From an uncultured Lachnospiraceae bacterium (lineage in GTDB: Bacteria; Bacillota; Clostridia; Lachnospirales; Lachnospiraceae): a DNA stretch of 8,998 bases. The translations under genes and the position numbers were made by a program. The notes under the pieces were generated by a model. That model saw only the letters and a list, made by a program, of their open reading frames with translations. It searched no databases and was not told the origin of the DNA. Of the stretch, positions 1 to 6,737 are shown piece by piece. Position 1 is the stretch's first letter, and each line of letters begins with the position of its first letter. The stretch lies in assembly GCA_902783295.1 (NCBI GenBank), contig CACZQT010000237.1, forward strand, positions 1-8,998. The letters run 5' to 3'.

Positions 1-17
1 AAAACAGCGAGTCCGAA

Positions 18-56
18 GTTTATTGACTGCCGAGCTGGCTCGAGCAGGCAATAAAC
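18..56. repeat. Strong imperfect hairpin in the leader of the phosphate transporter
   Basis: GTTTATTG (18-25) is matched by CAATAAAC (49-56). Inside, CTGC (27-30) pairs with GCAG (44-47) and CGAG (31-34) with CTCG (39-42), leaving a 4-base loop, one A/G mismatch and one bulged A. The result is a 16-bp stem. No clear T-run follows (the next bases are CTCATTCTCATTCC), so a classical Rho-independent terminator of an upstream gene is possible but not well supported. It could instead be an RNA-structured leader. The outer part of the stem is A+T-rich. Role unknown. Confidence 0.5.
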
Positions 57-89
57 CTCATTCTCATTCCGGAGCAGTAAGTGCAGTGC

Positions 90-155
90 CTGGTCAATGG
101 TTACGGGGACTGGTCATTCATTAATCTTGTTTGGCGGTAAGATGTGTGATATGAT
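90..155 (+). promoter_or_regulatory. Putative sigma-A promoter of the Na+/Pi transporter, with upstream direct repeat
   Basis: A -35-like TTGTTT (127-132), a 17-base spacer and TATGAT (150-155) form a good sigma-A promoter. The TG at 147-148 gives an extended -10. Transcription would start near 162, leaving about 55 bases before the ATG at 217. Just upstream, CTGGTCA occurs twice as a direct repeat (90-96 and 110-116) with a 20-base period, about two helical turns. That is a reasonable position for a regulator, but no known box is recognised in it. Confidence 0.5.
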
Positions 156-216
156 GCAGGCGTGAAAAGAGAAAGAAATAAGCTGGCGCCGAAGGAGCGC
201 CATGAAAGAGGCAACT

Positions 217-2046
217 ATGAATTTCTTTGATTTCCTGACCCTGGCCGGCGGCCTGGCTATGTTTCTGTACGGCATGAGGCTGATGGGGGATTCCTTAAAG
301 GAGAGTTCTTCCGGCACCCTGAAGCTGGCGATGGAGTCAGTCACAAACAACCCTGTCAAGGCCTTTATCCTGGGCCTTCTGGTAACAGCCCTGATTCAGT
401 CTTCTACCGCTACCATCGTTATCACTTCCGGTCTGGTTGGCGCAGGCATCCTTACCCTGCACCAGTCGCTGGGCATTATCATCGGAGCCAATGTCGGCAC
501 CACCGTAACCGGACAGATTATCCGACTGCTGGATATCGATGCTTCTGCCGGTTCCATTCTCCGTCTTTTCCAGCCCTCGTCCCTGGCACCGATGGCACTG
601 GTGATCGGCATTGTCCTGATTATGGGCTTCCGGTTTAAGAATTCCAAATCTATCGGAAACATAGCGATCGGCTTCGGTATTCTTTTCTCCGGACTGATGA
701 ACATGACCAGGGCAGTGGATGCCCTGGCGGCCTCCGGTATTGTGGAAACACTTTTCTCCAGTCTGAAGAATCCGCTCATCGGCTATCTGACCGGTGCCGG
801 TGTTGCTTTTGTACTGCAGAGTTCTTCGGCTACGATCGGTATCCTGCAGGCGTTTTCCGCCTCCGGCGTTCTGACCTTCAAGGCGATTTACGCCGTGATC
901 GTCGGTATCTACCTGGGCGACTGTGTGACCACATTTATTGTCTGTGCCATCGGTGCCGAACCGGATCCTAAAAGGGTCGGTATTGTCAATATTCTGTTTA
1001 ACCTGAGTGAAACGGTGGCGGTACTGGCCGGCGTGACCATTGCCCACCGGCTGGGTCTGCTGGATGGTTTGTGGAATCTCACCGTGAATTCCGGTATTGT
1101 AGCGAATACCAATACGGTCTTCAATCTGACCTGTGCCATCGTTATGTTCCCGCTGCTTCCGGTGTATGAAAAGCTGTCACGGAAGATCGTGAAAGACGCG
1201 CCGGTGAGCGAGGACAAATACAAGGAAAAGCTGGAAGAGCTGAACCCGGTATTCTTCGAAACACCGGCTTTGGCCCTCCGCAGCTGCTACGATGTTCTTT
1301 TGACCATCTTCCACGCAGCTGCTGTCAACATCCGGAAATCCCGTATGCTGATCAAATCCTTCGATCCGAAGATCTACGCGGAGATTCAGGAAGAAGAGAA
1401 GGATATCAACCGCCTGACAGACCACGTAAGCCGGTATATGGTCCAGCTGCTGCCACATCTGCAGGAGCAGACCCATGTCGGGATTCTCGACCAGTATTAC
1501 AAGGTGGTTGGAGAATTTGAGCATCTGGGGGATATTGCTGCGGATATCGCGGACAATATGAAGGAACTGACGGAGATGAACACTGCTTATTCACCGGCAG
1601 CTTACACTGAAGTGGAGGTGCTGAATGAGCTGCAGGACCGTATCCTGAGCAAGGCAGAACTGACCTTCCGGAAGAGAGATCTGGATGCGGCCTATGCCAT
1701 AGAGCCGCTTACCGAAGTGGCGATGGATCTCATCGGACAGCTGAAAGGGAACCATCTGAAACGTATGAGCAGCGGCATCTGCAATGTGCTTGCGGATCCC
1801 AGCTTTACGAATCTGATGAGCGAAATGGAGAAACTGGCGGATACCTGCTCAAACGTAGGTGTCGCTACAGTGATGCGTGTACGGCCGGAACTGGCAGATC
1901 ACGAACACAATTATTATCATGCGCTGCGGTCCGGAAAGGATGAAGAATTCAACGCGGCATATAAAGCTGCGAGAGAAGAGTTCTTCTCCAGGCTGTCAGC
2001 AGCCGCGCCTGCTTTTGAACCGGACTCTGTGCAGCTGCACGCATAA
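217..2046 (+). CDS. Na+/phosphate cotransporter family protein with PhoU-like C-terminal domain
   Basis: Membrane symporter expected to bring inorganic phosphate into the cell with Na+ (Na/Pi cotransporter family, NptA/YjbB-like). Counting from the ATG at 217 (609 residues), the N-terminal half holds the two inverted repeats typical of the family. Each carries a QSS signature: QSSTA near residue 61 and QSSSAT near residue 201. Both are followed by glycine-rich membrane helices (GANVGTT near 90, GDCVTT near 234). Hydrophobic segments run to about residue 318. The last 270 residues are a charged, helical cytoplasmic region resembling the PhoU domain that family members often carry. The start at 217 was chosen because MNFFDFLTLAGG matches the usual family N-terminus and AAAGAGG (205-211) precedes it by 5 bases. 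An in-frame ATG at 202 would add five residues, but its AAGGAG is only 4 bases away. No other phosphate gene is next to it. The family assignment is confident; exact substrate and direction are inferred, since some members work in phosphate export. Confidence 0.93.
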   Translation: MNFFDFLTLAGGLAMFLYGMRLMGDSLKESSSGTLKLAMESVTNNPVKAFILGLLVTALIQSSTATIVITSGLVGAGILTLHQSLGIIIGANVGTTVTGQIIRLLDIDASAGSILRLFQPSSLAPMALVIGIVLIMGFRFKNSKSIGNIAIGFGILFSGLMNMTRAVDALAASGIVETLFSSLKNPLIGYLTGAGVAFVLQSSSATIGILQAFSASGVLTFKAIYAVIVGIYLGDCVTTFIVCAIGAEPDPKRVGIVNILFNLSETVAVLAGVTIAHRLGLLDGLWNLTVNSGIVANTNTVFNLTCAIVMFPLLPVYEKLSRKIVKDAPVSEDKYKEKLEELNPVFFETPALALRSCYDVLLTIFHAAAVNIRKSRMLIKSFDPKIYAEIQEEEKDINRLTDHVSRYMVQLLPHLQEQTHVGILDQYYKVVGEFEHLGDIAADIADNMKELTEMNTAYSPAAYTEVEVLNELQDRILSKAELTFRKRDLDAAYAIEPLTEVAMDLIGQLKGNHLKRMSSGICNVLADPSFTNLMSEMEKLADTCSNVGVATVMRVRPELADHEHNYYHALRSGKDEEFNAAYKAAREEFFSRLSAAAPAFEPDSVQLHA

Positions 2047-2073
2047 ATCAGGTATTACAGACGAATGGCATCT

Positions 2074-2137
2074 GGGACAAGGGGACAGTCCCTCTGTTCC
2101 AGTATCGGGACGGAGGGACTGTCCCCTTGTTCCGATA
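2074..2137. repeat. REP/BIME-like double palindrome (GGGGACAGTCCC type)
   Basis: Two 27-base arms (2074-2100 and 2107-2133) are inverted copies of one another. They differ at only three sites, each tolerated as a G-U pair in RNA, and are separated by a 6-base loop. Each arm is itself palindromic: GGGACAGTCCC at 2082-2092 in the left arm and GGGACTGTCCC at 2115-2125 in the right. TATC (2103-2106) and GATA (2134-2137) flank the right arm as a further short inverted pair. A pair of inverted small palindromes in a gap between genes is the layout of REP/BIME elements, which are spread by RAYT (Y1-type) transposases. From memory, similar GGGACtGTCCC elements are common in Clostridia. No T-run follows, so it is not a standard terminator, although the RNA hairpin could still affect the transporter-deoB transcript. 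Confidence 0.75.
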
Positions 2138-2203
2138 CCGGGCTGCCGGATCGGTTTCCGCAGCCTGTGCATGAATGAAAACCGGAAAGGAAGGGTGGAC
2201 TGA

Positions 2204-3421
2204 ATGGAAAGATTCCGCAGAGTATTTGTAGTGGTTGTTGATTCCTTTGGCATCGGGAACGCTCCGGATGCGGCCGCCTTCGATGATCTGGGTGCTGATA
2301 CGCTGGGTCATATCGATGAGCGTATGGAAAGCTTCCGGATCCCGAACATGATCCGCCTGGGCCTGGCAGATCTGCATCCGATCAGGGCTGCCAGGGATGA
2401 GGCCCTTCCGGAAAATGTCTCGGCAGCAGCCGCGCTTACCGGTACCAGAGCCCGTCTGGTGGAGAAGAGCGCGGGGAAAGATACCATGACCGGGCACTGG
2501 GAAATGATGGGGCTGCATGTCACAAAGCCCTTCCAGACCTTTACTGAGCATGGCTTCCCTAAGGAACTGCTGGACGAGCTTTCCCGCCGTACCGGGCGGG
2601 TGATTATCGGCAACAAGGCCGCCAGCGGGACGGAAATTCTGGACGAGCTGGGCGAAGAAGAGATTGCCACCGGCCATATGATCGTGTATACTTCCGCGGA
2701 CTCTGTACTGCAGATCTGCGGAAATGAGGAAACCTTCGGTCTGCAGGAGCTGTACCGCTGCTGTGAGATTGCAAGGGAACTGACCATGCGGGATGAATGG
2801 AAGGTGGGCCGTGTCATCGCCAGACCTTATGTAGGCAAGAAGAAAGGCGAATTCAAGCGGACTTCCAACCGCCATGACTATGCGCTGAAGCCCTATGGAA
2901 AGACCGTGCTGGATGCCCTGAAGGAAGCCGGCTTTGATGTCATCAGCATCGGGAAGATCCGGGATATCTTTGACGGGGAAGGGATTACAGAAGCGGAACG
3001 TTCCAAGAGCAGCGTAGAGGGGATGGACCAGACCATTGCAGCAGCCGGACGGGACTTCCACGGACTGTGCTTTGTCAATCTTGTGGACTTTGACGCTCTC
3101 TGGGGGCACCGCCGGAATCCCATCGGTTACGGAGAGGAACTGGAGCGCTTCGATGAGAAGCTTGGCATCCTGCTGGACAGCCTGAGAGAAGACGATCTGT
3201 TGATGATTACGGCGGATCACGGGAATGATCCTACTTACAAGGGGACGGATCATACCCGCGAAATGGTCCCTCTGCTGGTGTACTCGCCGTCTCTCACCAC
3301 TCCGGAAAGACTGCCGGACCAGGATGGCTTCGCCGTTATCGGCGCCACTGTTGCAGAAAACTTCGGCGTGAAAATGCCTGAAGGAACCTTTGGTAAATCC
3401 CTGCTGGAGGAACTGAAGTAA
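2204..3421 (+). CDS. deoB: Phosphopentomutase
   Basis: Interconverts (deoxy)ribose 1-phosphate and 5-phosphate, linking nucleoside salvage to central carbon metabolism in the cytoplasm. It belongs to the alkaline-phosphatase-like, two-Mn2+ superfamily. The 405 residues align over their whole length with Bacillus DeoB (394). Expected metal ligands are visible: D13 (DSFGIG), D297 and H302 (DFDALWGH), D338-H339 (TADHGND) and H350 (GTDHTRE). T94 in GKDTMTGHWE corresponds to the phosphorylated threonine (T85 in B. cereus). AGGAAGGG (2188-2195) lies 8 bases before the ATG. A TGA (2201-2203) in the same frame abuts the start codon; it closes a 10-codon frame starting at 2171 that has no ribosome site of its own. 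No strong promoter is seen in the 157-base gap, so co-transcription with the transporter is possible. No deoA, deoC, deoD or punA neighbour is present, so the gene is an orphan here rather than part of a deo operon. Confidence 0.97.
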   Translation: MERFRRVFVVVVDSFGIGNAPDAAAFDDLGADTLGHIDERMESFRIPNMIRLGLADLHPIRAARDEALPENVSAAAALTGTRARLVEKSAGKDTMTGHWEMMGLHVTKPFQTFTEHGFPKELLDELSRRTGRVIIGNKAASGTEILDELGEEEIATGHMIVYTSADSVLQICGNEETFGLQELYRCCEIARELTMRDEWKVGRVIARPYVGKKKGEFKRTSNRHDYALKPYGKTVLDALKEAGFDVISIGKIRDIFDGEGITEAERSKSSVEGMDQTIAAAGRDFHGLCFVNLVDFDALWGHRRNPIGYGEELERFDEKLGILLDSLREDDLLMITADHGNDPTYKGTDHTREMVPLLVYSPSLTTPERLPDQDGFAVIGATVAENFGVKMPEGTFGKSLLEELK

Positions 3422-3566
3422 CGAAGAAAACACTGATTAATTTAGTATTCCTTCGTAAACCTCCGGCGGATGAGCAGAAGTTTTCCGGCAAAACGGCAAG
3501 TACCGCCGCGAAAAACAGGATCGGATGAACAGAACGGAAACAGCCGGAAAACCGGACAGATGATAA

Positions 3567-3616
3567 GAGCCCGGGCTCTCCCTTGCGGAAGAGTCCGGGC
3601 TCATACTTTCTTTTTC
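3567..3616 (+). terminator. Rho-independent terminator after deoB, between convergent genes
   Basis: GAGCCCGGGCTC (3567-3578) pairs with GAGTCCGGGCTC (3591-3602) with one G-U pair. The stem extends inward through CT/AG and CC/GG pairs around a small loop. The plus strand continues ATACTTTCTTTTTC, a T-rich tail, so it best fits termination of deoB, about 145 bases after the stop codon. The minus-strand gene ends at 3626 and its transcript runs through the same stem (A-rich before it, TTATCATCT after it), so the hairpin may work in both directions. The rest of the 3422-3625 gap has a weak AT-rich inverted pair, ACGAAG (3421-3426) with CTTCGT (3451-3456), and no gene that I can support. Confidence 0.75.
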
Positions 3617-3625
3617 GCTGCGGTG

Positions 3626-6388
3626 TTATTTTACGGTAATCATCACTTTCGCGAAGACACCATTCTGCGCATAAGCGTATACATAACAGGTGCCTTTGCC
3701 CACGGCGGTTATTTTGCCCTTGGAATTGACTTTGGCTACATTGATATTATCTGATTCCCAGGCTACCTTGCGATGCGTGCTGATGGCGAGCTTTCCGGCT
3801 TTCACGGATGCCTTGACCGTCTTCGATTTCCCGGCTTTCAGCGTGAGGCTGCTGCGACTCAGCGTGACTGAAACAGCATTGCCCTTCTTGCCGGTGCCTC
3901 CGTTTGTTGCCACGTGGACGGTTTTGGAAGTTGCCAGAACATTCTTTCCCTTTACAGCGACTACGATGTACTTGTAATAGGTGCCCTTCTTCAACCCCTT
4001 CCAGGTGACGCTGCTCTTGCTCTTCTTTACGGTTTTCAGCTTTTCGTATTTTCTGTTTTTTCCGCATCTGTTGCCGTAAATAATATACTTCGAAGTGCCG
4101 GGAACCTTGTTCCAGCTGAGTTTGACAGATGTATTGGATTTAGGAACAGCTCTGGCCTGCAGCAGCGTAAATGTGGCGCCTTTGACATCCTTGGTATCAT
4201 CTTTTACATCCGTAATACTCTTATGCACCGTTGTCAGTTTCGCCGGTTTTCCCGGGGTTATATCTCCCTCCGGGCGGCCGGCCGCGGTTGTTTCCTCGGC
4301 AGGCTTTGTGCTCTCTGCAGGTTTTGTGCTCTTTGTGATCAGGAAGAAACCGGAAGCGGTTCCGGTATAGTTTCCGGTGCCGGTGATGGTGATCTTCGCC
4401 GTGCCCTCATTTATATTGTCAGAATACGAAACGGTATAATCCGTTCCCTGCACCAGTTTGTAATCACCGAAATTTACCTTCACGGACGGCTTTATTTCCT
4501 TGCCTGTCCAGGCCTGTTCATCCGCCGTGACACCCGCCGCACTTAAACTGATCGGCAGAATGGTGAAGCTGGCAATGGCATCGCCGGTATAGTGTCCCTT
4601 TCCGGTGACAGTTACTTTCGCTGTGCCGGCATTGAGATTATCGCTGTAGGAGACAGAGTAGTCTGTTCCAGCCGTCAGCTCTATGGCACCATCGTAAACG
4701 GTGACTTTTGGTGTATGAGGCTGCCCCGGAATGTGGTTTACGCTGCTGATAACATCGATAATAACACCGGAAATTGACTTCGGACGGATCTGGAAGGTCC
4801 TGCTCCTGGAACCGGTATAGTTTCCTATGCCGGTCACGGTGACGGTCGCCGTTCCGACCTCCGTATTGTCCTTCCATTCCGCCGTATAATCGGTGCCTTC
4901 CGTCAGAACCAGGGAAGGATTATAGCGGCTCATGGTCAGCTTAGGCGTGACGGCGGATCCGCTCCAGATCCCGTCTTCCACATCGAAAGCACCGTCGTTC
5001 AGGTTATAGCGGACGACTGTTAAAGCAGCTTTAGCCGTACCGGTATAATTGCCGCTTCCTTCCACCTGGATATATTTCACCCCAAGTTTCCCATCGTCGG
5101 AATTGGATTTGATCTTCCAGTTCGATGAAGGAATAAGGGTGTCTATGTCCGTATCCTTCAGCTCCAGATCCGATTTCTCCAGAACGTGCGGGCTGCCCGT
5201 GTAAACCACTTCGTTCTTCTTCACGGAAACCATGGAATCCTTCAGCGGCTTCGGGGAGATGGTAAAAGGCACTTTCCTGCTTCCCTTCACCTTTTTGGAC
5301 GTCGGCGCTGCCTTGATGATGACAGAAGGAGGGTTGGACGCTGTACTCTTGCGCGCGTTGATATTGTTTTCATAGGACAGAGTGAAATCTGTCCCCAATA
5401 TCAGTTTTTCGTCATATTCCCCGACCGCCATGGTTACGATCGGAACGGGTTTGATCTGAATTCCGGTGTAAGTATACGAATCCGGGGAGAATGTGGCGGA
5501 AACCCGGCTGCTGTCGAGATAGGTACGGTCATCCAAGGTGAATATCATAAGGGAATAATAACCGTAACTGCTCAGGTTCAGACCGATGGATGGATTGAAC
5601 AAAAGGGCTGTTTTGACCTTGTTGTAAGTTTGCGGGCTTGAATCATAGTTATTCAGGTCCAGCGTTATGGCGTCGCAGCTGAAATTATCCTCCCGGTAAA
5701 AGTTGTTTGCGAAACGTATGTCTATGGTTTTGCCATTGTCTTTGTCAAGGTCGTACTCATATGAATTGGAATTGCACCGGATCAGGCCGGCCTCCACCGC
5801 AGCGTTCAGGCTGGCAATCAGGGAAGCCTGTTCCGCATTGGTAACCGAAGCTTTGCCGCTGGTCAGGTCGAGACCGATATCCCCTCTGTCCAGGCAAAGG
5901 AGATTGCCGGCAGCTTTTTTCAGATATGTATCGTCCTTATACGGCGAATCTTCCCATCCGAAGGAATCCCCTCCATAGCGGAGCTGGCATTTCTCAGTTA
6001 TGTTGATGAAAGCATTTGACGCTACAGCTGTCACGGACTCCGGCAGGTACAGCCATAGGATACTGTCCTTTACAATACTTTCTGTCAGGTTGGATCCGAT
6101 TCTGGTGATTCCGTAAGATAAACGGATATCATGGATTTCTTTGTTCTTCCAGGGGGCTGTACTGCTGCTGCCGGCAGCAAAGTTTGTCGTGGAGCCTGTT
6201 CCTGCCAGGTACAGTGTATAGCCGTCGTACCAGGCATCAATATTTGGACCCGCCGTTCCGAGATACTCGGCTTTGGCAAGACTGCTGTAAGGTGGGTAAG
6301 GTTCTGCAGCGGCTGTCTTTGCGCAGAACAGAGCTGTCAGGACAAGGAACAGAAGCAATGAATTGCACAGGATACGTTTTTCTTTCAT
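3626..6388 (-). CDS. Secreted multidomain repeat protein (BspA-like start, Ig-like 'YTG' repeats, Fn3, Big_2)
   Basis: 920 residues. A signal peptide is clear: a KEKR basic start, a hydrophobic stretch at about 9-23 and likely cleavage after AKTAAA near residue 28. Residues 50-140 resemble the degenerate leucine-rich BspA-type module (WYDGYTLYLAGTG, ITRIGSN, LPESVTAVASNAF). Residues 141-300 are not recognised. Five diverged Ig-like repeats follow, at about 305-377, 384-458, 462-533, 540-610 and 613-684. The best copies carry GTDYTVSYSDN...GTAK(V/I)T(V/I)TG.G.YTG. A short linker, STKPAE twice (687-698), leads to a Fn3-like domain (about 745-827, LSWNKVPGTSKYIIY) and a C-terminal Big_2-like domain (about 837-920, LKAGKS...KGKITAVGKGT). 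There is no LPXTG motif, choline-binding repeat or SLH domain, so anchoring is unclear and it may be released. AAGGAG (6402-6397) lies 8 bases before the ATG. Such proteins are usually adhesins or matrix components; the function here is inference. It is transcribed alone. Confidence 0.9.
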   Translation of the reverse strand: MKEKRILCNSLLLFLVLTALFCAKTAAAEPYPPYSSLAKAEYLGTAGPNIDAWYDGYTLYLAGTGSTTNFAAGSSSTAPWKNKEIHDIRLSYGITRIGSNLTESIVKDSILWLYLPESVTAVASNAFINITEKCQLRYGGDSFGWEDSPYKDDTYLKKAAGNLLCLDRGDIGLDLTSGKASVTNAEQASLIASLNAAVEAGLIRCNSNSYEYDLDKDNGKTIDIRFANNFYREDNFSCDAITLDLNNYDSSPQTYNKVKTALLFNPSIGLNLSSYGYYSLMIFTLDDRTYLDSSRVSATFSPDSYTYTGIQIKPVPIVTMAVGEYDEKLILGTDFTLSYENNINARKSTASNPPSVIIKAAPTSKKVKGSRKVPFTISPKPLKDSMVSVKKNEVVYTGSPHVLEKSDLELKDTDIDTLIPSSNWKIKSNSDDGKLGVKYIQVEGSGNYTGTAKAALTVVRYNLNDGAFDVEDGIWSGSAVTPKLTMSRYNPSLVLTEGTDYTAEWKDNTEVGTATVTVTGIGNYTGSRSRTFQIRPKSISGVIIDVISSVNHIPGQPHTPKVTVYDGAIELTAGTDYSVSYSDNLNAGTAKVTVTGKGHYTGDAIASFTILPISLSAAGVTADEQAWTGKEIKPSVKVNFGDYKLVQGTDYTVSYSDNINEGTAKITITGTGNYTGTASGFFLITKSTKPAESTKPAEETTAAGRPEGDITPGKPAKLTTVHKSITDVKDDTKDVKGATFTLLQARAVPKSNTSVKLSWNKVPGTSKYIIYGNRCGKNRKYEKLKTVKKSKSSVTWKGLKKGTYYKYIVVAVKGKNVLATSKTVHVATNGGTGKKGNAVSVTLSRSSLTLKAGKSKTVKASVKAGKLAISTHRKVAWESDNINVAKVNSKGKITAVGKGTCYVYAYAQNGVFAKVMITVK

Positions 6389-6486
6389 GGCAACTTCTCC
6401 TTTCCGGGATATAATCCCATTTCAATGCTGGAAATGCAGTACCGAGAAGGGCTGCATAAAGGAATCAAGGATAAAACTCCCCATTT

Positions 6487-6515
6487 ATCATATCATGTGA
6501 CATGGTTTTACACAA
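6487..6515 (-). promoter_or_regulatory. Putative promoter of the secreted repeat protein
   Basis: On the minus strand TTGTGT (6515-6510), a 17-base spacer and TATGAT (6492-6487) form a plausible sigma-A promoter. The -10 is one base off consensus and the -35 is weak. Transcription would start near 6480, giving a leader of about 90 bases before the ATG at 6388. It lies inside a divergent intergenic region (6389-6737) shared with the aminotransferase. Confidence 0.4.
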
Positions 6516-6526
6516 GCAGGAATCAT

Positions 6527-6561
6527 GGAATTTTGACAATTCCGGTACGAAAGAGCATTAT
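6527..6561 (+). promoter_or_regulatory. Putative upstream promoter of the aminotransferase, with a palindrome over the -35
   Basis: A perfect TTGACA (6533-6538) is followed after 17 bases by CATTAT (6556-6561), matching consensus at four of six sites. The inverted repeat GGAATT (6527-6532) / AATTCC (6538-6543) closes exactly around the -35 and could be an operator. A start near 6568 would leave a leader of about 170 bases. Confidence 0.4.
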
Positions 6562-6656
6562 TGCGAAGGGATGCTGCGGCAATTATGAAAACATATCAAA
6601 ACTATACTGATGGCAGGCATGGAGAAGACTCTTGGAAAATGGCTGGCTCTTTTCAG

Positions 6657-6685
6657 TGGAAATCTTTTCTCATGTGAGTTATAAT
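6657..6685 (+). promoter_or_regulatory. Putative proximal promoter of the aminotransferase
   Basis: A perfect TATAAT (6680-6685) has TGGAAA (6657-6662) as a -35 exactly 17 bases upstream. Transcription would start near 6692, leaving about 46 bases before the ATG at 6738. This -10 overlaps the alternative in-frame ATG at 6684, which argues against that codon as the start. Confidence 0.45.
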
Positions 6686-6737
6686 GTCAAAGCCTGAGAA
6701 CGGGGCTGAACGAAGAGAGAAAACGGAGGTTTTTATT

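Noticed and set aside
2..124. Open frame of 40 codons entering from the left edge and ending at TAA (122-124)
   Set aside because: Could be the end of an upstream gene, but the product is not recognised, it contains the strong hairpin, and the frame is short enough to be open by chance. Not called without the sequence to the left.
337..1047. 236-codon minus-strand frame over the phosphate transporter
   Set aside because: Composition is rich in Gly, Asp, His and Gln, with no domain and no ribosome site; it lies antisense to membrane helices with clear family motifs.
2074..2133. Palindrome as a terminator of the transporter
   Set aside because: The stem is strong, but no T-run follows on either strand, and its double-palindrome structure fits a REP/BIME element better.
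2048..3433. 461-codon minus-strand open frame covering all of deoB
   Set aside because: It is antisense to a complete, motif-perfect phosphopentomutase, its translation is low-complexity and unlike any family I know, and it has no ribosome site. It is a by-product of codon bias.
3470..3754. 94-codon plus-strand frame in the deoB/secreted-protein gap
   Set aside because: Arg/Lys-rich, crosses the terminator hairpin and runs antisense into the secreted-protein gene.
6562..6737. Riboswitch in the aminotransferase leader
   Set aside because: I looked for a conserved aptamer or an expression-platform hairpin with T-run and found only weak, short pairings.
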